Made by a program: the position numbers and the translations under genes
The notes under the pieces: model-generated
The model's input: the letters and a program-made list of their open reading frames with translations, nothing else
Database searches by the model: none
Told to the model about the DNA's origin: nothing
Shown here: piece after piece, positions 24,700-34,004 of the stretch
How positions within the stretch are numbered: position 1 is the stretch's first letter
How the letters are laid out: every line of letters starts with the position of its first letter
Assembly (NCBI RefSeq): GCF_000426545.1
Contig: NZ_AUFO01000021.1
Location: forward strand, 61,472-125,471
From: Paenibacillus massiliensis subsp. panacisoli DSM 21345
GTDB taxonomy: Bacteria; Bacillota; Bacilli; Paenibacillales; Paenibacillaceae
DNA length: 64,000 bases
Direction: 5' to 3'

Positions 24700-26340
24700 T
24701 TATTTTAGCCCAACCTGCTTCAGAAAGCGATTCTGCTTGCTCTGACTTCCAAAGATCAGATAGAGCACCAGATCACGTTGATAATCCTCCAGTGCCTTCA
24801 GGTGGTCCGCGAGCAGCTGTGCCAGCTCTGGCGAGTCGAATTGGTCCGCGAGTCCCTTAACGGGTCTGGCAGATTCACCACTGCCGAGCAGAATCGAGAT
24901 GAGCACCGGAAGCAGCTGTTCATCTAGCTGATACGTTGAGATGAAGGCTTCTGCGAATGCATTGTGGGCGAGCTGATGCTCTGTATCGACCAGCTTCATA
25001 TAGTGCTGCAGCAGTGGGAAATATTCCTTGCTGTGCAGAGCTAGCCCAAGCACCGCATACGATCCGGGCATTACTGACTTTTCACCCGACTCCACATCTC
25101 CATACCAGGCGAATTCCTTCATCGCAAGCTGTGCGTATTCTGAAAGCAATGGGTGCAGTGCAGGGTATTGGAGGACGCCTACAAAGAAACGGTGCAGCGG
25201 CGACTTCGCCAGACCCTTCACCGGCAATAGCAGCTTCGACTTGCTTCCACCAAGCTTGAGACTGTATTCCACAGGAAAGCCTTCGCGCAGCAGGTCACAG
25301 AGATAGGTCAATGCATCTGCATAGCTCTCCTCCGTATCTGTCAGCAGCTTGATCTGAATCGTATGTAAAATATCGTTCGCCTGCCCTTGGATATGAGCTG
25401 TACGCCGCTGACTTTCGATGGTGCCACTGCCCTGCTGCAGGTAGCTGTGTGCTTGCTCTGAGCCGAGTTGAACTGCGTACTCCAGATACTGCCTGCGGTC
25501 CCCGGAATCCATCATACCGATACGAAGTGCCCCATACACAAGCTTGTCCAGCTGTGAAGACTCTATTGCAGGACGTGCCTCATCCGGCTTCAGGGTCAAT
25601 GTCCGGTTAAAAAGTCCACCTGCATCGTAATATTGTGGTAGTAACGTATCATCTGCCCAGAAGCGGAAGGCAAGGCCTGAATGGCGTACCCAGTCCTCGT
25701 AGAGCTTGGGAATAGGCTTCAGCTTATGGTCTAGGTGCTCGCACAACTCTTTCAGTGTGGGAAGGTCATCAGGGAATACCTCTGGATTCACCAGCTGCCT
25801 TGAAAAATGGAACAGATCCTTTTCTTTCGGATATATGGGAGGAGCGCTTTGTACTTTGTCACGGATAAAAGTATGTAATGCCTTCTGCAGCTCACTCAGC
25901 TTAGGCTCATGAATCCAGCGCTCTGTCCACTGCAAAGAGTCACTTCCCGTAGGTCGTTCAAAGTGCAGAACAAGCTCCAGATGATAATCGAAATACTTCG
26001 GTCCGTGAACATTATCGTAGAACAGGCGCTCCAGCTCCTGCTTGAAGGCGGGCAGCCATTGTTGTGTGATGAGCTCATCGGTAAGCTCGGTGATATCAAT
26101 TGCGGTATCCCATGTATACGCAGAATCACTCCAATCAAACGGACGACTGATCTCAAAGAACATTTTGCCATCGGCCCAATTGAATTTCCCCTTACGGTAA
26201 CCGACACGGATATAGTCGTGAATCCCCGCCTGCAGCGAAGAGAGCTTCCCCAGCTCTTCGATACGTGCCTGTTCTTTCATTAGTACGGGCTTCATGTGTT
26301 CCCAGGTCTCGTTCAGCAAAATCTGTACATTATCATTCAT
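24700..26340 (-). CDS. Large hypothetical protein (DUF6138-like)
   Basis: A 546-residue soluble protein without signal or membrane segments. It is tryptophan- and tyrosine-rich near the N-terminus (DYIRVGYRKGKFNW, FFEISRPFDWSDSAY) and helical in the rest, with a possible repeat-helix C-terminus (ALHSKEYFPLLQHYMKLVDT and later). I think it belongs to a family listed as DUF6138, known from Bacillus and Paenibacillus, but I cannot confirm this. GGGAGAG lies before the ATG. It stands alone between the sulfurtransferase gene and a GT-rich repeat region. Function unknown. Confidence 0.55.
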   Translation of the reverse strand: MNDNVQILLNETWEHMKPVLMKEQARIEELGKLSSLQAGIHDYIRVGYRKGKFNWADGKMFFEISRPFDWSDSAYTWDTAIDITELTDELITQQWLPAFKQELERLFYDNVHGPKYFDYHLELVLHFERPTGSDSLQWTERWIHEPKLSELQKALHTFIRDKVQSAPPIYPKEKDLFHFSRQLVNPEVFPDDLPTLKELCEHLDHKLKPIPKLYEDWVRHSGLAFRFWADDTLLPQYYDAGGLFNRTLTLKPDEARPAIESSQLDKLVYGALRIGMMDSGDRRQYLEYAVQLGSEQAHSYLQQGSGTIESQRRTAHIQGQANDILHTIQIKLLTDTEESYADALTYLCDLLREGFPVEYSLKLGGSKSKLLLPVKGLAKSPLHRFFVGVLQYPALHPLLSEYAQLAMKEFAWYGDVESGEKSVMPGSYAVLGLALHSKEYFPLLQHYMKLVDTEHQLAHNAFAEAFISTYQLDEQLLPVLISILLGSGESARPVKGLADQFDSPELAQLLADHLKALEDYQRDLVLYLIFGSQSKQNRFLKQVGLK

Positions 26341-26595
26341 AAGGCTCTCTCCCTGTAGTTCTTATGTAGTGTCATGAGTAGCGTCATGCTAAGTATGAGA
26401 AATATGGAGTGGACTATAGCGTATGTAGATTGCCAGCCGAGTTGCACATGTTATCCAGAATAGACTGTAAGCTTCATTATAACATGCCACAATTGGTGAA
26501 ACATGGAACCTAAGCCGCATAACTAGTGGGGACAACAACATGTTTATCAAGGGAAGTGTATGTGCCGAGTAAAGAGGCAGTCATAGGTGGATATC

Positions 26596-26652
26596 AACAT
26601 GCGTGTGAATGTGCAGGTGCTTGTGAATGTGCGTGTGGATGTGCCTGTGCAC
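26596..26652. repeat. Short GT-rich degenerate tandem repeat
   Basis: About three 18-bp units share GTGAATGTGC, GTGGATGTGC or similar cores. They may have arisen by replication slippage. A second low-complexity run (ATCA/ATATCA units) lies at 26720-26765. Confidence 0.55.
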
Positions 26653-26655
26653 ATC

Positions 26656-26693
26656 AAAAAAGGAAGCCCGCTAGAAGCAAGCATCCTTGTACA
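26656..26693 (-). terminator. Probable terminator of the SUFU gene
   Basis: On the minus strand AGGATGCTTGCT and AGCGGGCTTCCT form an imperfect stem with loop TCT, followed by six T. It lies 85 bp beyond the stop codon. Confidence 0.5.
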
Positions 26694-26776
26694 TATATTG
26701 CGTACGATGCTCCATTGTGATAGCAGCATCAACCGCAACATCAGCATTAATATAAATATCAATATAAAGGCCTACA

Positions 26777-27835
26777 CTATCCAATCGTCTGTACGACGTT
26801 GCCATCTGTATCCTTGATATGAGTCTGTACAACCTGAACCTGTACTTTCGGGAAAGTAGACAGCCTAACGGTACCCGCGATCGGCTGAAGCAGCTCTGCC
26901 AATTCGTTCACAGCAGCTTCATTCAATTGCACATGAATCTCCTCATTCTCCTCGGTAACAAACGGCTGCTCACCCGGCTCCAGAATGACCTGCAGACCCG
27001 AGCTAACAAGCGTCAAGGATCGATTGTGCAAAATTCTCCTCCGTAGCAGCTTACCGACTACCTCTGCCTGCTTCGCTCCCAAGGTGAGGGTATATGAATC
27101 AGCTAGGGATTGCCCGGGGAGCGTCTCCCAGCCGAGCTGATCCACGAACAGAAATCCGGTACTGGACCCTTCGCGCTCGCTGCCCTCCTGCACGGCCTGC
27201 AATGCTGCTGGCTTCGTCAGTATGGAATCACGTCCGAGATCAGTCAGATAAGATGGAATATATTCAGCCAGCGTATGCAGCAATCCAAGTGTATTCCATT
27301 CCTGCGTAACCTGAAGCTCGTCCGCTGTAATGCCCACCACCTGTATGAATTCCACCTTGCCGTTAGGCGTATCCATCTCCTTGAGCTCCGGGTCTGTGAT
27401 GAAGCCCAGCGCTGTCAGCTTCGTATCCGATCCAAGCATAATCGGACCATTCGCATCCATGTGATCGCCATTTCTGAAAATATTGCCGCTGCTGAAGACA
27501 TAGCGAGCGAGATTTTGCAATAGATTCATCGTCCAGGCTGGAGGCTCCTGCTCATCAGGCTGTCGGACCAGTCGCAGCGTGAGCTCGAAGCCGTATCCGC
27601 TGTAATCAGGGTCATCAGTCTCTTTTTCATACAGGTCAGAGAAGCCATACGTTACAAAATGCCAGTGGGGAAGGGGCTGCTGTGCCTGATAGACACTGAT
27701 TCCGTTCAGCGGATCATTTCCTCCTAGCATGTAAGGGATGGAGCTGGCATAATGCATGGGCTCCTGATCCCCATAGATTTGCTCCAGAGCGCCGTCTATG
27801 GCCTCCCAGCCGATTGCTTCCACTTCATCACTCAT
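26777..27835 (-). CDS. SUFU (suppressor of fused) domain protein
   Basis: A 352-residue protein. The ATG at 27835 is chosen because AGGAGG stands 7 bp upstream; the frame is open six codons further. The SUFU pattern is clear: WEAIDGALEQIYGDQEPMHY, PLNGISVYQAQQPLPHWHFV and TYGFSDLYEKE, YGFELTLRL, then ELKEMDTPNGKVEFIQVVGI. Bacterial SUFU proteins occur mainly as immunity or associated proteins in polymorphic toxin loci and also as orphans. A C-terminal extension (about 215-352) resembles the DUF fused to such domains. No toxin gene is adjacent. Confidence 0.85.
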   Translation of the reverse strand: MSDEVEAIGWEAIDGALEQIYGDQEPMHYASSIPYMLGGNDPLNGISVYQAQQPLPHWHFVTYGFSDLYEKETDDPDYSGYGFELTLRLVRQPDEQEPPAWTMNLLQNLARYVFSSGNIFRNGDHMDANGPIMLGSDTKLTALGFITDPELKEMDTPNGKVEFIQVVGITADELQVTQEWNTLGLLHTLAEYIPSYLTDLGRDSILTKPAALQAVQEGSEREGSSTGFLFVDQLGWETLPGQSLADSYTLTLGAKQAEVVGKLLRRRILHNRSLTLVSSGLQVILEPGEQPFVTEENEEIHVQLNEAAVNELAELLQPIAGTVRLSTFPKVQVQVVQTHIKDTDGNVVQTIG

Positions 27836-28034
27836 CACGAATCCTCCTGTCATTTACCAATTATGAAGTAATCGTGCCTATTGTAGCATGGCTGACAGTA
27901 GTGAGGCCAAATTGTCCCTATCCAAAGCGACCAAGAGCTAAAAGACGACGAAGATGAGTCAACAAATTCACAAAAGTGATGTAGCAGATGAATAGCACAC
28001 CTTGTGAGTGGTAGGACATGCTCCTGACCCTATA

Positions 28035-28412
28035 TTACTTGACTATAATGCGACCATCACCGGCCAGCATCCGAAGTTCACGTGGCAGGCGGTCCTGCTC
28101 CTGCTCGGGAATCAGAAATTCCACACCGTAATAATTCTGGTCCTTCTCCAGTGGTCCCCAGCGGAGCTCGCCCTCTATTTGAAGCGGGTCTTGATTGAGG
28201 TGCAAGTCCAGACGGATCGCGATCCTGTTGGTGCTTACATGAAGGGCCAGTGGTATCCATATGCGGCACCCCGAGCGGCTAATATCATACAGACGGGCAG
28301 GTACAGGCTTGGTAGGGGCCGGATTTCCATTTATACTGAGAATGTGGAGCTCGAAATCTACAGGGTCTTTCATTATATATCGAAAAGGTTCTTTTCTGCG
28401 GTTCATAATCAT
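28035..28412 (-). CDS. PilZ domain protein
   Basis: A 125-residue single-domain PilZ protein. The cyclic di-GMP signature appears as an RRKEPFR loop (R-x-x-x-R) near residue 5 and DISRSGCRI (D-x-S-x-x-G) near residue 45. I prefer the start at 28412, with GGAGG five bases upstream. Such proteins bind cyclic di-GMP and relay it to motility or surface functions. The window also holds an HD-GYP phosphodiesterase, which degrades the same messenger, and two chemoreceptors. The partner is unknown. Confidence 0.85.
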   Translation of the reverse strand: MIMNRRKEPFRYIMKDPVDFELHILSINGNPAPTKPVPARLYDISRSGCRIWIPLALHVSTNRIAIRLDLHLNQDPLQIEGELRWGPLEKDQNYYGVEFLIPEQEQDRLPRELRMLAGDGRIIVK

Positions 28413-28537
28413 GATGTCCTCCATGCTCCATAATGTTCCATTTAAATTTGCTTTTCTTTATTCATCGTCAGGAATCGTGTGTAAATGAAGATTAAAATTG
28501 TAGTCAAATAGGAACACGGTCAGGAAGGAGTAACAAG

Positions 28538-28756
28538 ATGACATGGTTAGATCAGAGCATTGCCGAAAAATGGCGTAATGAGGGGAAACGTTATGCCAAG
28601 GCAGTGAATGAGTTCGTGAGAAGAGGGATGGCAGGTGGCTGGGCAGAAACGGATGATAATCAGGAGCCAAGGGCGGATAGACGTTCACAGCTGGCAGCCA
28701 AGGTGCTGCGCATGATTCAGGATTATAGAGGTCATTCCATTTGGCGAGGAGCATAG
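28538..28756 (+). CDS. Small hypothetical protein, coupled to the next gene
   Basis: A 72-residue, charged and helical protein (MTWLDQSIAEKWRNEGKRYA and further). AGGAAGGAG precedes the ATG by 9 bases. Its last codons contain the ribosome binding site of the next gene, whose GTG starts one base after this stop. Either the two are separate coupled genes, or an ancestral single gene was split by a frameshift at about 28752-28757; the smooth continuation HSIWRGA to VLLVTMHGVY makes the second view possible. I do not recognise a family. Confidence 0.55.
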   Translation: MTWLDQSIAEKWRNEGKRYAKAVNEFVRRGMAGGWAETDDNQEPRADRRSQLAAKVLRMIQDYRGHSIWRGA

Positions 28757-28757
28757 G

Positions 28758-29447
28758 GTGCTGCTGGTCACCATGCACGGTGTGTACCTGGTGAAGCATG
28801 GGCAGGTCGGATTGGTTGAACCTGATCTACCTTCCTTGCGAAAGCATGAGCTAGAGGATACACGGATTGATATGGGTCATGGAAGTGTGTCGCCAGACGG
28901 GCAGTGGATCGCCTGCGGCAGCCAGGATAGTGACCATGTGCTCATGCATGTGGAGAGCGGGACACGTTATGAGATTCCCCCAGAGATCAGTTACCCGCAC
29001 TACAGCATCTTCACGCGTGATGGCAAACAGGTATGGTATAATGCCTGTCATTTCTATAACGGAGCTACCGTGTCGGTATACGTCCCCGAGAAGGCTGGAG
29101 CAGAGACAGCTCTTGAACAGCAAGAGTGGCCTTTCGTGGATGAGTCCATGCGAGTCTATGCCGGCGCAGCTCTGAAAGAGGGAATTATTTTAGGAGATGC
29201 ATACGGCTACCTGCGCCTTCTGGACGAGGATGGGCAAGAGAAATGGCGCTATTTTGTAGGCAGCACCATTGCAGGGCTGCTGGTCAGCCCTGACGAGAGT
29301 CAGCTCTATGTAGGAACTTATGGCGGGATGCTGCATGTGCTGGATCTACAGAGCGTGACCGCAACGGACTATGATATCGGCACGGCCCCTTTACGGGAGA
29401 ATGGACGCTGGGTACTGTGGAAGGAATGTGAGCCCCTGCGCTGGTAG
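28758..29447 (+). CDS. Beta-propeller-like hypothetical protein
   Basis: A 229-residue soluble protein that begins at GTG 28758, preceded by GGAG at 6 bp. It shows propeller-type repeats of 40-50 residues, for example GSVSPDGQWIACGSQDSDHV, YSIFTRDGKQVWYNACHF, and LLVSPDESQLYVGTYGGMLH. Five or so blades would make it short for a closed WD40 or PQQ-type propeller, which would fit loss of the N-terminus to the upstream frame. No export signal is present. Function unknown; it could form a scaffold with the small upstream product. Confidence 0.55.
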   Translation: MLLVTMHGVYLVKHGQVGLVEPDLPSLRKHELEDTRIDMGHGSVSPDGQWIACGSQDSDHVLMHVESGTRYEIPPEISYPHYSIFTRDGKQVWYNACHFYNGATVSVYVPEKAGAETALEQQEWPFVDESMRVYAGAALKEGIILGDAYGYLRLLDEDGQEKWRYFVGSTIAGLLVSPDESQLYVGTYGGMLHVLDLQSVTATDYDIGTAPLRENGRWVLWKECEPLRW

Positions 29448-29478
29448 CATGGCACATAGAGATGTTACTGTATTGCTG

Positions 29479-30414
29479 TTATACAGCTGCAGGAGGTTTG
29501 GAATTGGCCTGTGAGCTCGTTCCTTCAGATGGCTTAAAATCATTACCGAAGCGAATGAACAGCCAGACTCCTGCCAGAATCACGGCACCTGCGGTCATCT
29601 GAATGACAGTGAGCTGTTCGTGCAGCAGCACCCAGGCCAGAATGGAGGAGATGACAGGCTCACCAAGGACAGCCATGGAGACTGTAGTTGCATTAATATA
29701 TTTCAGCAGCCAATTGAACAGATAATGTCCAAATAGTGTAGGGACGATCGCTAACAACAGGAACAAGCCCCATTCCCGCCAGGCATAGCCTGTGAACGGA
29801 ATACTGTTGCTGACGTTATAGACAGCCAGGAAGCTGGCTGCAATGGCAAATACCCAGAAATTGTAGGTAAAGGCGCTGATATGATCCCGTAAATGCTTGC
29901 CCATGAGCATATGAATAGCCACAGCAACGGTGCCTAGCAGGGATAGCAGATCTCCAGTTAATGCAGTTCCGCTAGCGTGGAAATCACCAGCGCCGATAGC
30001 GATGGAGCCTAGGACTGCAAGGGACATGCCCAGCAGCATCATGCGATTCGTGCGGGTTCGGAAGATCCAGTAGGAGCCCAGCATGACGAGGATTGGCTCC
30101 AGAGTAAGAATGACGGTCGAGCTTGCCACGGTCGTTAGACGCAAGGAGGCCATCCATAGCAGGAAATGAAGACCGAGCATTATGCCTGAGGCACCGAGCC
30201 ACAGCCACTGCTTGCGGGTAAGGCCGAACAGCTCCCGGCGGTATGTCCAGGCCAGAGGCAGCATGATCAGATTGGTCAGGTATAGTCGATACATGGCCAT
30301 AGCGGACACTTCGGCTTCAGACCATTTGATAAAAATGGAAGAGAAGGAGATAGCGACAATTCCGATCATGTATAGCAGTCCCAGCGTCTGCCGGGATGGT
30401 TGATGAGTATTCAT
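29479..30414 (-). CDS. EamA-family (DMT) transporter
   Basis: A 311-residue inner-membrane protein with ten helices arranged as two EamA repeats (about 12-145 and 158-293). The family segments LYLTNLIMLPLAWTY, the substrate-path LTTVASSTVILTLEPILVML, and its counterpart INATTVSMAVLGEPVISSIL are present. Members export amino acids, metabolites or drugs; the substrate cannot be predicted. GGAG lies 10 bp before the ATG. It is convergent with the propeller gene, with only 31 bp between the stop codons and no clear terminator. Confidence 0.92.
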   Translation of the reverse strand: MNTHQPSRQTLGLLYMIGIVAISFSSIFIKWSEAEVSAMAMYRLYLTNLIMLPLAWTYRRELFGLTRKQWLWLGASGIMLGLHFLLWMASLRLTTVASSTVILTLEPILVMLGSYWIFRTRTNRMMLLGMSLAVLGSIAIGAGDFHASGTALTGDLLSLLGTVAVAIHMLMGKHLRDHISAFTYNFWVFAIAASFLAVYNVSNSIPFTGYAWREWGLFLLLAIVPTLFGHYLFNWLLKYINATTVSMAVLGEPVISSILAWVLLHEQLTVIQMTAGAVILAGVWLFIRFGNDFKPSEGTSSQANSKPPAAV

Positions 30415-30659
30415 GCATTGACAGCTCCATTCGTAGATTAACGTAACCTCCTGTTCGAGCTGCCTGACAGCAGGATATCACAGGGGATTTACAGAAGTTC
30501 ATTATAGCCGAGCCATCCAGAATGGTGAACTATATTTTACAGGAATAATTTGGGTGGGGGGCCTTGGCGTTTTCAGGGTAAAAGATGCTAAGGATGCTAA
30601 CTCGCTTAGCTAAGGAACTTTTTCGACTCAGACTCGTCTAATATGGTGGAGGTGTTGAA

Positions 30660-31550
30660 ATGAAGAAAAAACATATGATCGTATATGCAGTTGTATTGGC
30701 TTCCCTAGTGCTTGTGCTGTCTGCCTGTGGTGGCCGACAACAGGCTGCGCCACCTGCTCCGCAGGAGCCAGCTCAGGAGCAGAATGAGCCTGTAACCCCT
30801 GAAGTACTGAGCGGCAACGGGGTGTACAGTGGACAGGCTGATCCACATACGGTAGAGATTGAAGTAAATGGGGAGCCCAAGGCTTTTCAATTCAGTGAGG
30901 ATCTGGATGCGTCCATTGCTGAGCTGACCGAAGGACAGGCTGTCTCCTTTGAATATACAGAAGAGGCTGTTGAGGGAGATGACACCCTGAAGCAGCTTAC
31001 CTTGACATCAATTCAAGTGGTAGAAGGTGAAGCAGGTAGCACCACAGGAGCGGGTGCTTCTTCAGAAGAGGGTACAGTCGTAACCGGTGATCGCCCGGCG
31101 ACCAAGGATTTCACGTTGAAGCTGGAAGGTACGGATGAGATTCGTACGGCCGAGCTTGCCCAAGGTGAAGGCTACTCGCTATACGTGTTCGATGCGATGT
31201 CGTTATTTCCGGATCAGCACCGCGTAGCGATGGCTATTGATGATGAGTATTACGCAGAGATTACGAAGCTGCCGACGGACTTCAGCCTGGATACGCTGGA
31301 GCAGGAAGGGAAGCAGGCCCTGTCCGAGGTAGGCACAGCAGAGAAGCTGAGCTCTTCTGACATTCCGTCCGCATTGGAGCATGCCAGTCTCATGCTGAAG
31401 GCTACCAGTAGCGATCACAAGCTGACGCGTCAATATATCGTCCTTGAGAACAATGGACAAGGCTTCGCTGTTGTCGTGAACATTCCACAAGGTGAGCCTT
31501 CCGAGGGCTTCCAGGGCCATATCTATACTTCGCTGAACACACTGGAATAG
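30660..31550 (+). CDS. Lipoprotein of unknown function
   Basis: A 296-residue exported lipoprotein. The signal KKKHMIVYAVVLASLVLVLS ends in the lipobox L-S-A-C with the lipidated cysteine at 23. A proline- and glutamine-rich linker follows. Residues 50-120 form a small beta domain (VEIEVNGEPKAFQF, and similar). Residues 145-296 form a second domain with GYSLYVFDAMSLFPDQHRVA and ARQYIVLENNGQGFAVVVNI-like segments. The two-domain layout is seen in Paenibacillus lipoproteins without an assigned role. GGAGG stands 7 bp before the ATG. A terminator at 31666 separates it from dapH. Confidence 0.8.
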   Translation: MKKKHMIVYAVVLASLVLVLSACGGRQQAAPPAPQEPAQEQNEPVTPEVLSGNGVYSGQADPHTVEIEVNGEPKAFQFSEDLDASIAELTEGQAVSFEYTEEAVEGDDTLKQLTLTSIQVVEGEAGSTTGAGASSEEGTVVTGDRPATKDFTLKLEGTDEIRTAELAQGEGYSLYVFDAMSLFPDQHRVAMAIDDEYYAEITKLPTDFSLDTLEQEGKQALSEVGTAEKLSSSDIPSALEHASLMLKATSSDHKLTRQYIVLENNGQGFAVVVNIPQGEPSEGFQGHIYTSLNTLE

Positions 31551-31665
31551 GATCGACATCGGGAATACGAATTCGATCAAGATATAGGGCTGCGTTATGA
31601 TCCGAGTGGTAAGCAAGCGGCATGGAGCAGGCTATTCCAAATACGAGCTGAACGGTCACCTGAGT

Positions 31666-31718
31666 GGGTCCCGACTTCACGTTCACTGAAAGGTGTTCGT
31701 TGCGGGACCCTCTCTTTT
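31666..31718 (+). terminator. Terminator between lipoprotein and dapH
   Basis: The arms GGGTCCCG (31666-31673) and CGGGACCC (31703-31710) are perfect, enclose 29 nt, and are followed by TCTCTTTT. It lies 116 bp after the lipoprotein stop and 55 bp before dapH. An attenuator role for dapH is possible, but no antiterminator is visible. Confidence 0.65.
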
Positions 31719-31772
31719 ATGCTATAAAGGAATATAGTGTATGACTAGCGATGAAGGAGCTGTTGAACCCAA

Positions 31773-32486
31773 ATGTCTAACGAAATGAACACACAAGACG
31801 TCATTAATCTGATCAAGAACAGCAAGAAGAAAACCCCTGTGAAGGTATATGTAAAGGGTGAACTGGCAGGAGCAGATTTTGGCGATCATGTACAAGCCTT
31901 TATTTCCGGCGGCACAGGTGTCGTATTTGGCGATTGGGCGGATATCAAGGCTGTTATTGAGAGCACTAACGTTAAGGAAGAAGATTATGTGGTGGAGAAT
32001 GACCGCCGCAACTCTGCTGTTCCTTTTCTTGATCTTAAAGGCATTAACGCACGGATCGAGCCGGGCGCAATCATCCGTGACATGGTTAGTATCGGCGACA
32101 ATGCGGTCATCATGATGGGTGCAGTCATTAACATTGGTGTGGAGATCGGCGAAGGCACAATGGTTGACATGAATGCTGTGCTTGGAGGACGTGTTAAGGT
32201 CGGAAAAATGTGCCATGTGGGTGCAGGAGTTGTCCTTGCCGGGGTTATTGAACCACCATCCGCACAGCCAGTTGTACTGGAGGATGATGTCCTGGTTGGT
32301 GCCAATGCCGTTGTACTTGAGGGTGTAAGAATCGGACAAGGCTCCGTGGTAGCTGCTGGCGCAGTAGTCACCGAGGATGTTCCTCCGTTCTCCGTAGTAG
32401 CCGGAATGCCTGCCCGTATCATTAAGCAGGTCGATGACAAGACTAAATCCAAGACAGAGATTCTGCAAGAACTGCGTACCCTCTAA
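31773..32486 (+). CDS. dapH: Tetrahydrodipicolinate N-acetyltransferase
   Basis: A 237-residue enzyme of exact DapH length. It acetylates 2,3,4,5-tetrahydrodipicolinate with acetyl-CoA, the first committed step of the acetylated branch to meso-diaminopimelate and lysine. The N-terminal helical region ([20 protein letters not shown]) is family-specific. From residue 90 the hexapeptide repeats of a left-handed beta-helix run on: [40 protein letters not shown], and [26 protein letters not shown] is somewhat far (13 bp) from the ATG. The next gene encodes the deacetylase of the same branch. Confidence 0.95.
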   Translation: MSNEMNTQDVINLIKNSKKKTPVKVYVKGELAGADFGDHVQAFISGGTGVVFGDWADIKAVIESTNVKEEDYVVENDRRNSAVPFLDLKGINARIEPGAIIRDMVSIGDNAVIMMGAVINIGVEIGEGTMVDMNAVLGGRVKVGKMCHVGAGVVLAGVIEPPSAQPVVLEDDVLVGANAVVLEGVRIGQGSVVAAGAVVTEDVPPFSVVAGMPARIIKQVDDKTKSKTEILQELRTL

Positions 32487-32564
32487 TCCATGAGTGGCTA
32501 TGCTCTTTCGAAATAGATAACGGACAAGGCTCGGCGGCTGCGCCGAGTCTTGTGTTCTGTTGGA

Positions 32565-32643
32565 GCGTAATCCAGACCGACCGTAATTCAGGTAAGACGT
32601 AATTTAGTAGGACGTAATTCAGTAAGATGTAGTTTAGGCATGA
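32565..32643. repeat. Degenerate 15-16 bp tandem repeat
   Basis: About five units of the form CGTAATTCAGTAAGA lie head to tail at 32565, 32581, 32598, 32613 and 32628, with increasing decay at the ends. They fill most of the gap between dapH and the deacetylase gene. A small hairpin (CTCGGCG/CGCCGAG) precedes them near 32531-32548. Confidence 0.7.
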
Positions 32644-32670
32644 TGGAATTTACGAAAGGGGAGTGCAACG

Positions 32671-33807
32671 ATGACCGCTGTAGATCTGCATACATATACT
32701 CGCATCCGGCGAGAGCTACATCAGATTCCGGAGGCAGGCTTTCAGGAATTCAAGACGCAGCAGTACCTGCTTGATTATATTTCCACGCTTCCGCAGGAGC
32801 ATCTGGAGGTCAAGACATGGCGTACTGGCATACTGGTGCTGGTGCACGGTACAGCGCCGCGACGTAGATTCGGATATCGAGCTGATATGGACGGTCTTCC
32901 CATTACAGAGGATACGGGGCTGGAGTTCAAGTCCCAGCATCCCGGATACATGCATGCCTGTGGCCATGATCTGCATATGACGATCGGACTTGGGATTCTG
33001 ACGCACTTTGCCAAGCAGCGAATGACGGACGATCTGTTACTAATCTTCCAGCCAGCCGAAGAGGGTCCGGGGGGAGCGCTCCCCATGCTGGATAGCGAGG
33101 AGTTCAAAGCGTGGAAGCCAGACCAAATGGTAGGATTGCACATTGCACCAGAATATCCGGTGGGTACGATTGCGACTCGTCCTGGCATTCTCTTCGCAAA
33201 TACGTCTGAGCTATTCATTGAATTGACAGGAACAGGTGGCCATGCGGCGTATCCTCATAAAGCTAATGACATGGTCGTGGCAGGCTGCCAGCTTGTCGGT
33301 CAGCTACAGACGATCGTATCCCGGAATATCAATCCTCTCGACGCAGCCGTCATAACTGTCGGCAAGGTGGAGGGTGGTACGAAGCAGAATATCATTGCGG
33401 AGACCGCACGCCTGGAGGGCACGATTCGTACCCTCTCAGCAGATACGATGAAGCTGATCAAATCCCGGATTGAAGCTCTAATTCATGGTGTAGAGACAGG
33501 CTTCGAATGCCGTGCAGATATCAATTATGGTTCGAATTATCTTCAGGTATGGAATGAAGCCTCACTCACAGGCGAGTTCATGCAGTGGCTGGATGAGCGA
33601 CCTGGAGTGGAGCTGACCGAATGCACGGAGGCCATGACGGGTGAAGATTTCGGTTATTTCCTGGAACACATTCCAGGCTTCATGTTCTGGCTTGGTGTCG
33701 ATACGCCTTATGGACTGCATCATGCCAAGCTGCAACCGGATGAAGGTGCCATTGCTGTAGCGATTGAGACGGTGACTAGCTACTTCACATGGAAGTCACA
33801 GCAGTAG
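32671..33807 (+). CDS. N-acetyldiaminopimelate deacetylase
   Basis: A 378-residue M20-family amidohydrolase. It removes acetate from N-acetyl-LL-diaminopimelate. Metal and catalytic motifs are in order: the early [27 protein letters not shown] (ligand D), [10 protein letters not shown] (H-x-x-H and C), [10 protein letters not shown] (catalytic and ligand E), then [11 protein letters not shown] (ligand H) and TGEDFGYF near the C-terminus. The lid domain with [17 protein letters not shown] is intact. GGGGAG precedes the ATG by 7 bp. Its position after dapH, as in Bacillus subtilis (dapH-ykuR), supports this specific function rather than a general aminoacyl hydrolase. Confidence 0.92.
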   Translation: MTAVDLHTYTRIRRELHQIPEAGFQEFKTQQYLLDYISTLPQEHLEVKTWRTGILVLVHGTAPRRRFGYRADMDGLPITEDTGLEFKSQHPGYMHACGHDLHMTIGLGILTHFAKQRMTDDLLLIFQPAEEGPGGALPMLDSEEFKAWKPDQMVGLHIAPEYPVGTIATRPGILFANTSELFIELTGTGGHAAYPHKANDMVVAGCQLVGQLQTIVSRNINPLDAAVITVGKVEGGTKQNIIAETARLEGTIRTLSADTMKLIKSRIEALIHGVETGFECRADINYGSNYLQVWNEASLTGEFMQWLDERPGVELTECTEAMTGEDFGYFLEHIPGFMFWLGVDTPYGLHHAKLQPDEGAIAVAIETVTSYFTWKSQQ

Positions 33808-34004
33808 CGTTCGAAAGAAAGCCATATCAGTGTATATGAAGGTTAGTAGTAGAGCTGGAAAGCCACAGTAGAAGAATATGAAAGATACAGCAGTACAAAG
33901 TAATACGGATTATTAACGGATTGGTGATCAGGGTAATCATCCAAGAGAGACGCACCAGCAAAAGAGAAGCATCAGGTGCAAGGCCGAGGATAGGAGGAGC
34001 TAAC

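Larger units (their letters stand above)
26341..26776. other. 436-bp intergenic region with GT-rich repeats
   Basis: The stretch 26595-26655 is built from repeated units of the type GTGAATGTGC and is followed by a terminator hairpin. No convincing gene is present: the frames here are low-complexity and lack ribosome binding sites. Confidence 0.5.

Noticed and set aside
26587..26817. Open frames with N-V/N-I repeats in both strands around 26.6 kb
   Set aside because: The pattern comes from a GT-rich tandem repeat; there is no ribosome binding site, and a terminator lies inside.
31551..31772. A lysine riboswitch or T-box upstream of dapH
   Set aside because: The only structure is a simple hairpin with a T-run; neither the L-box core nor the T-box AGGGTGG sequence is present.
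32528..32560. A terminator after dapH
   Set aside because: The CTCGGCG/CGCCGAG stem is followed by a mixed sequence without a T-run, so termination is doubtful.
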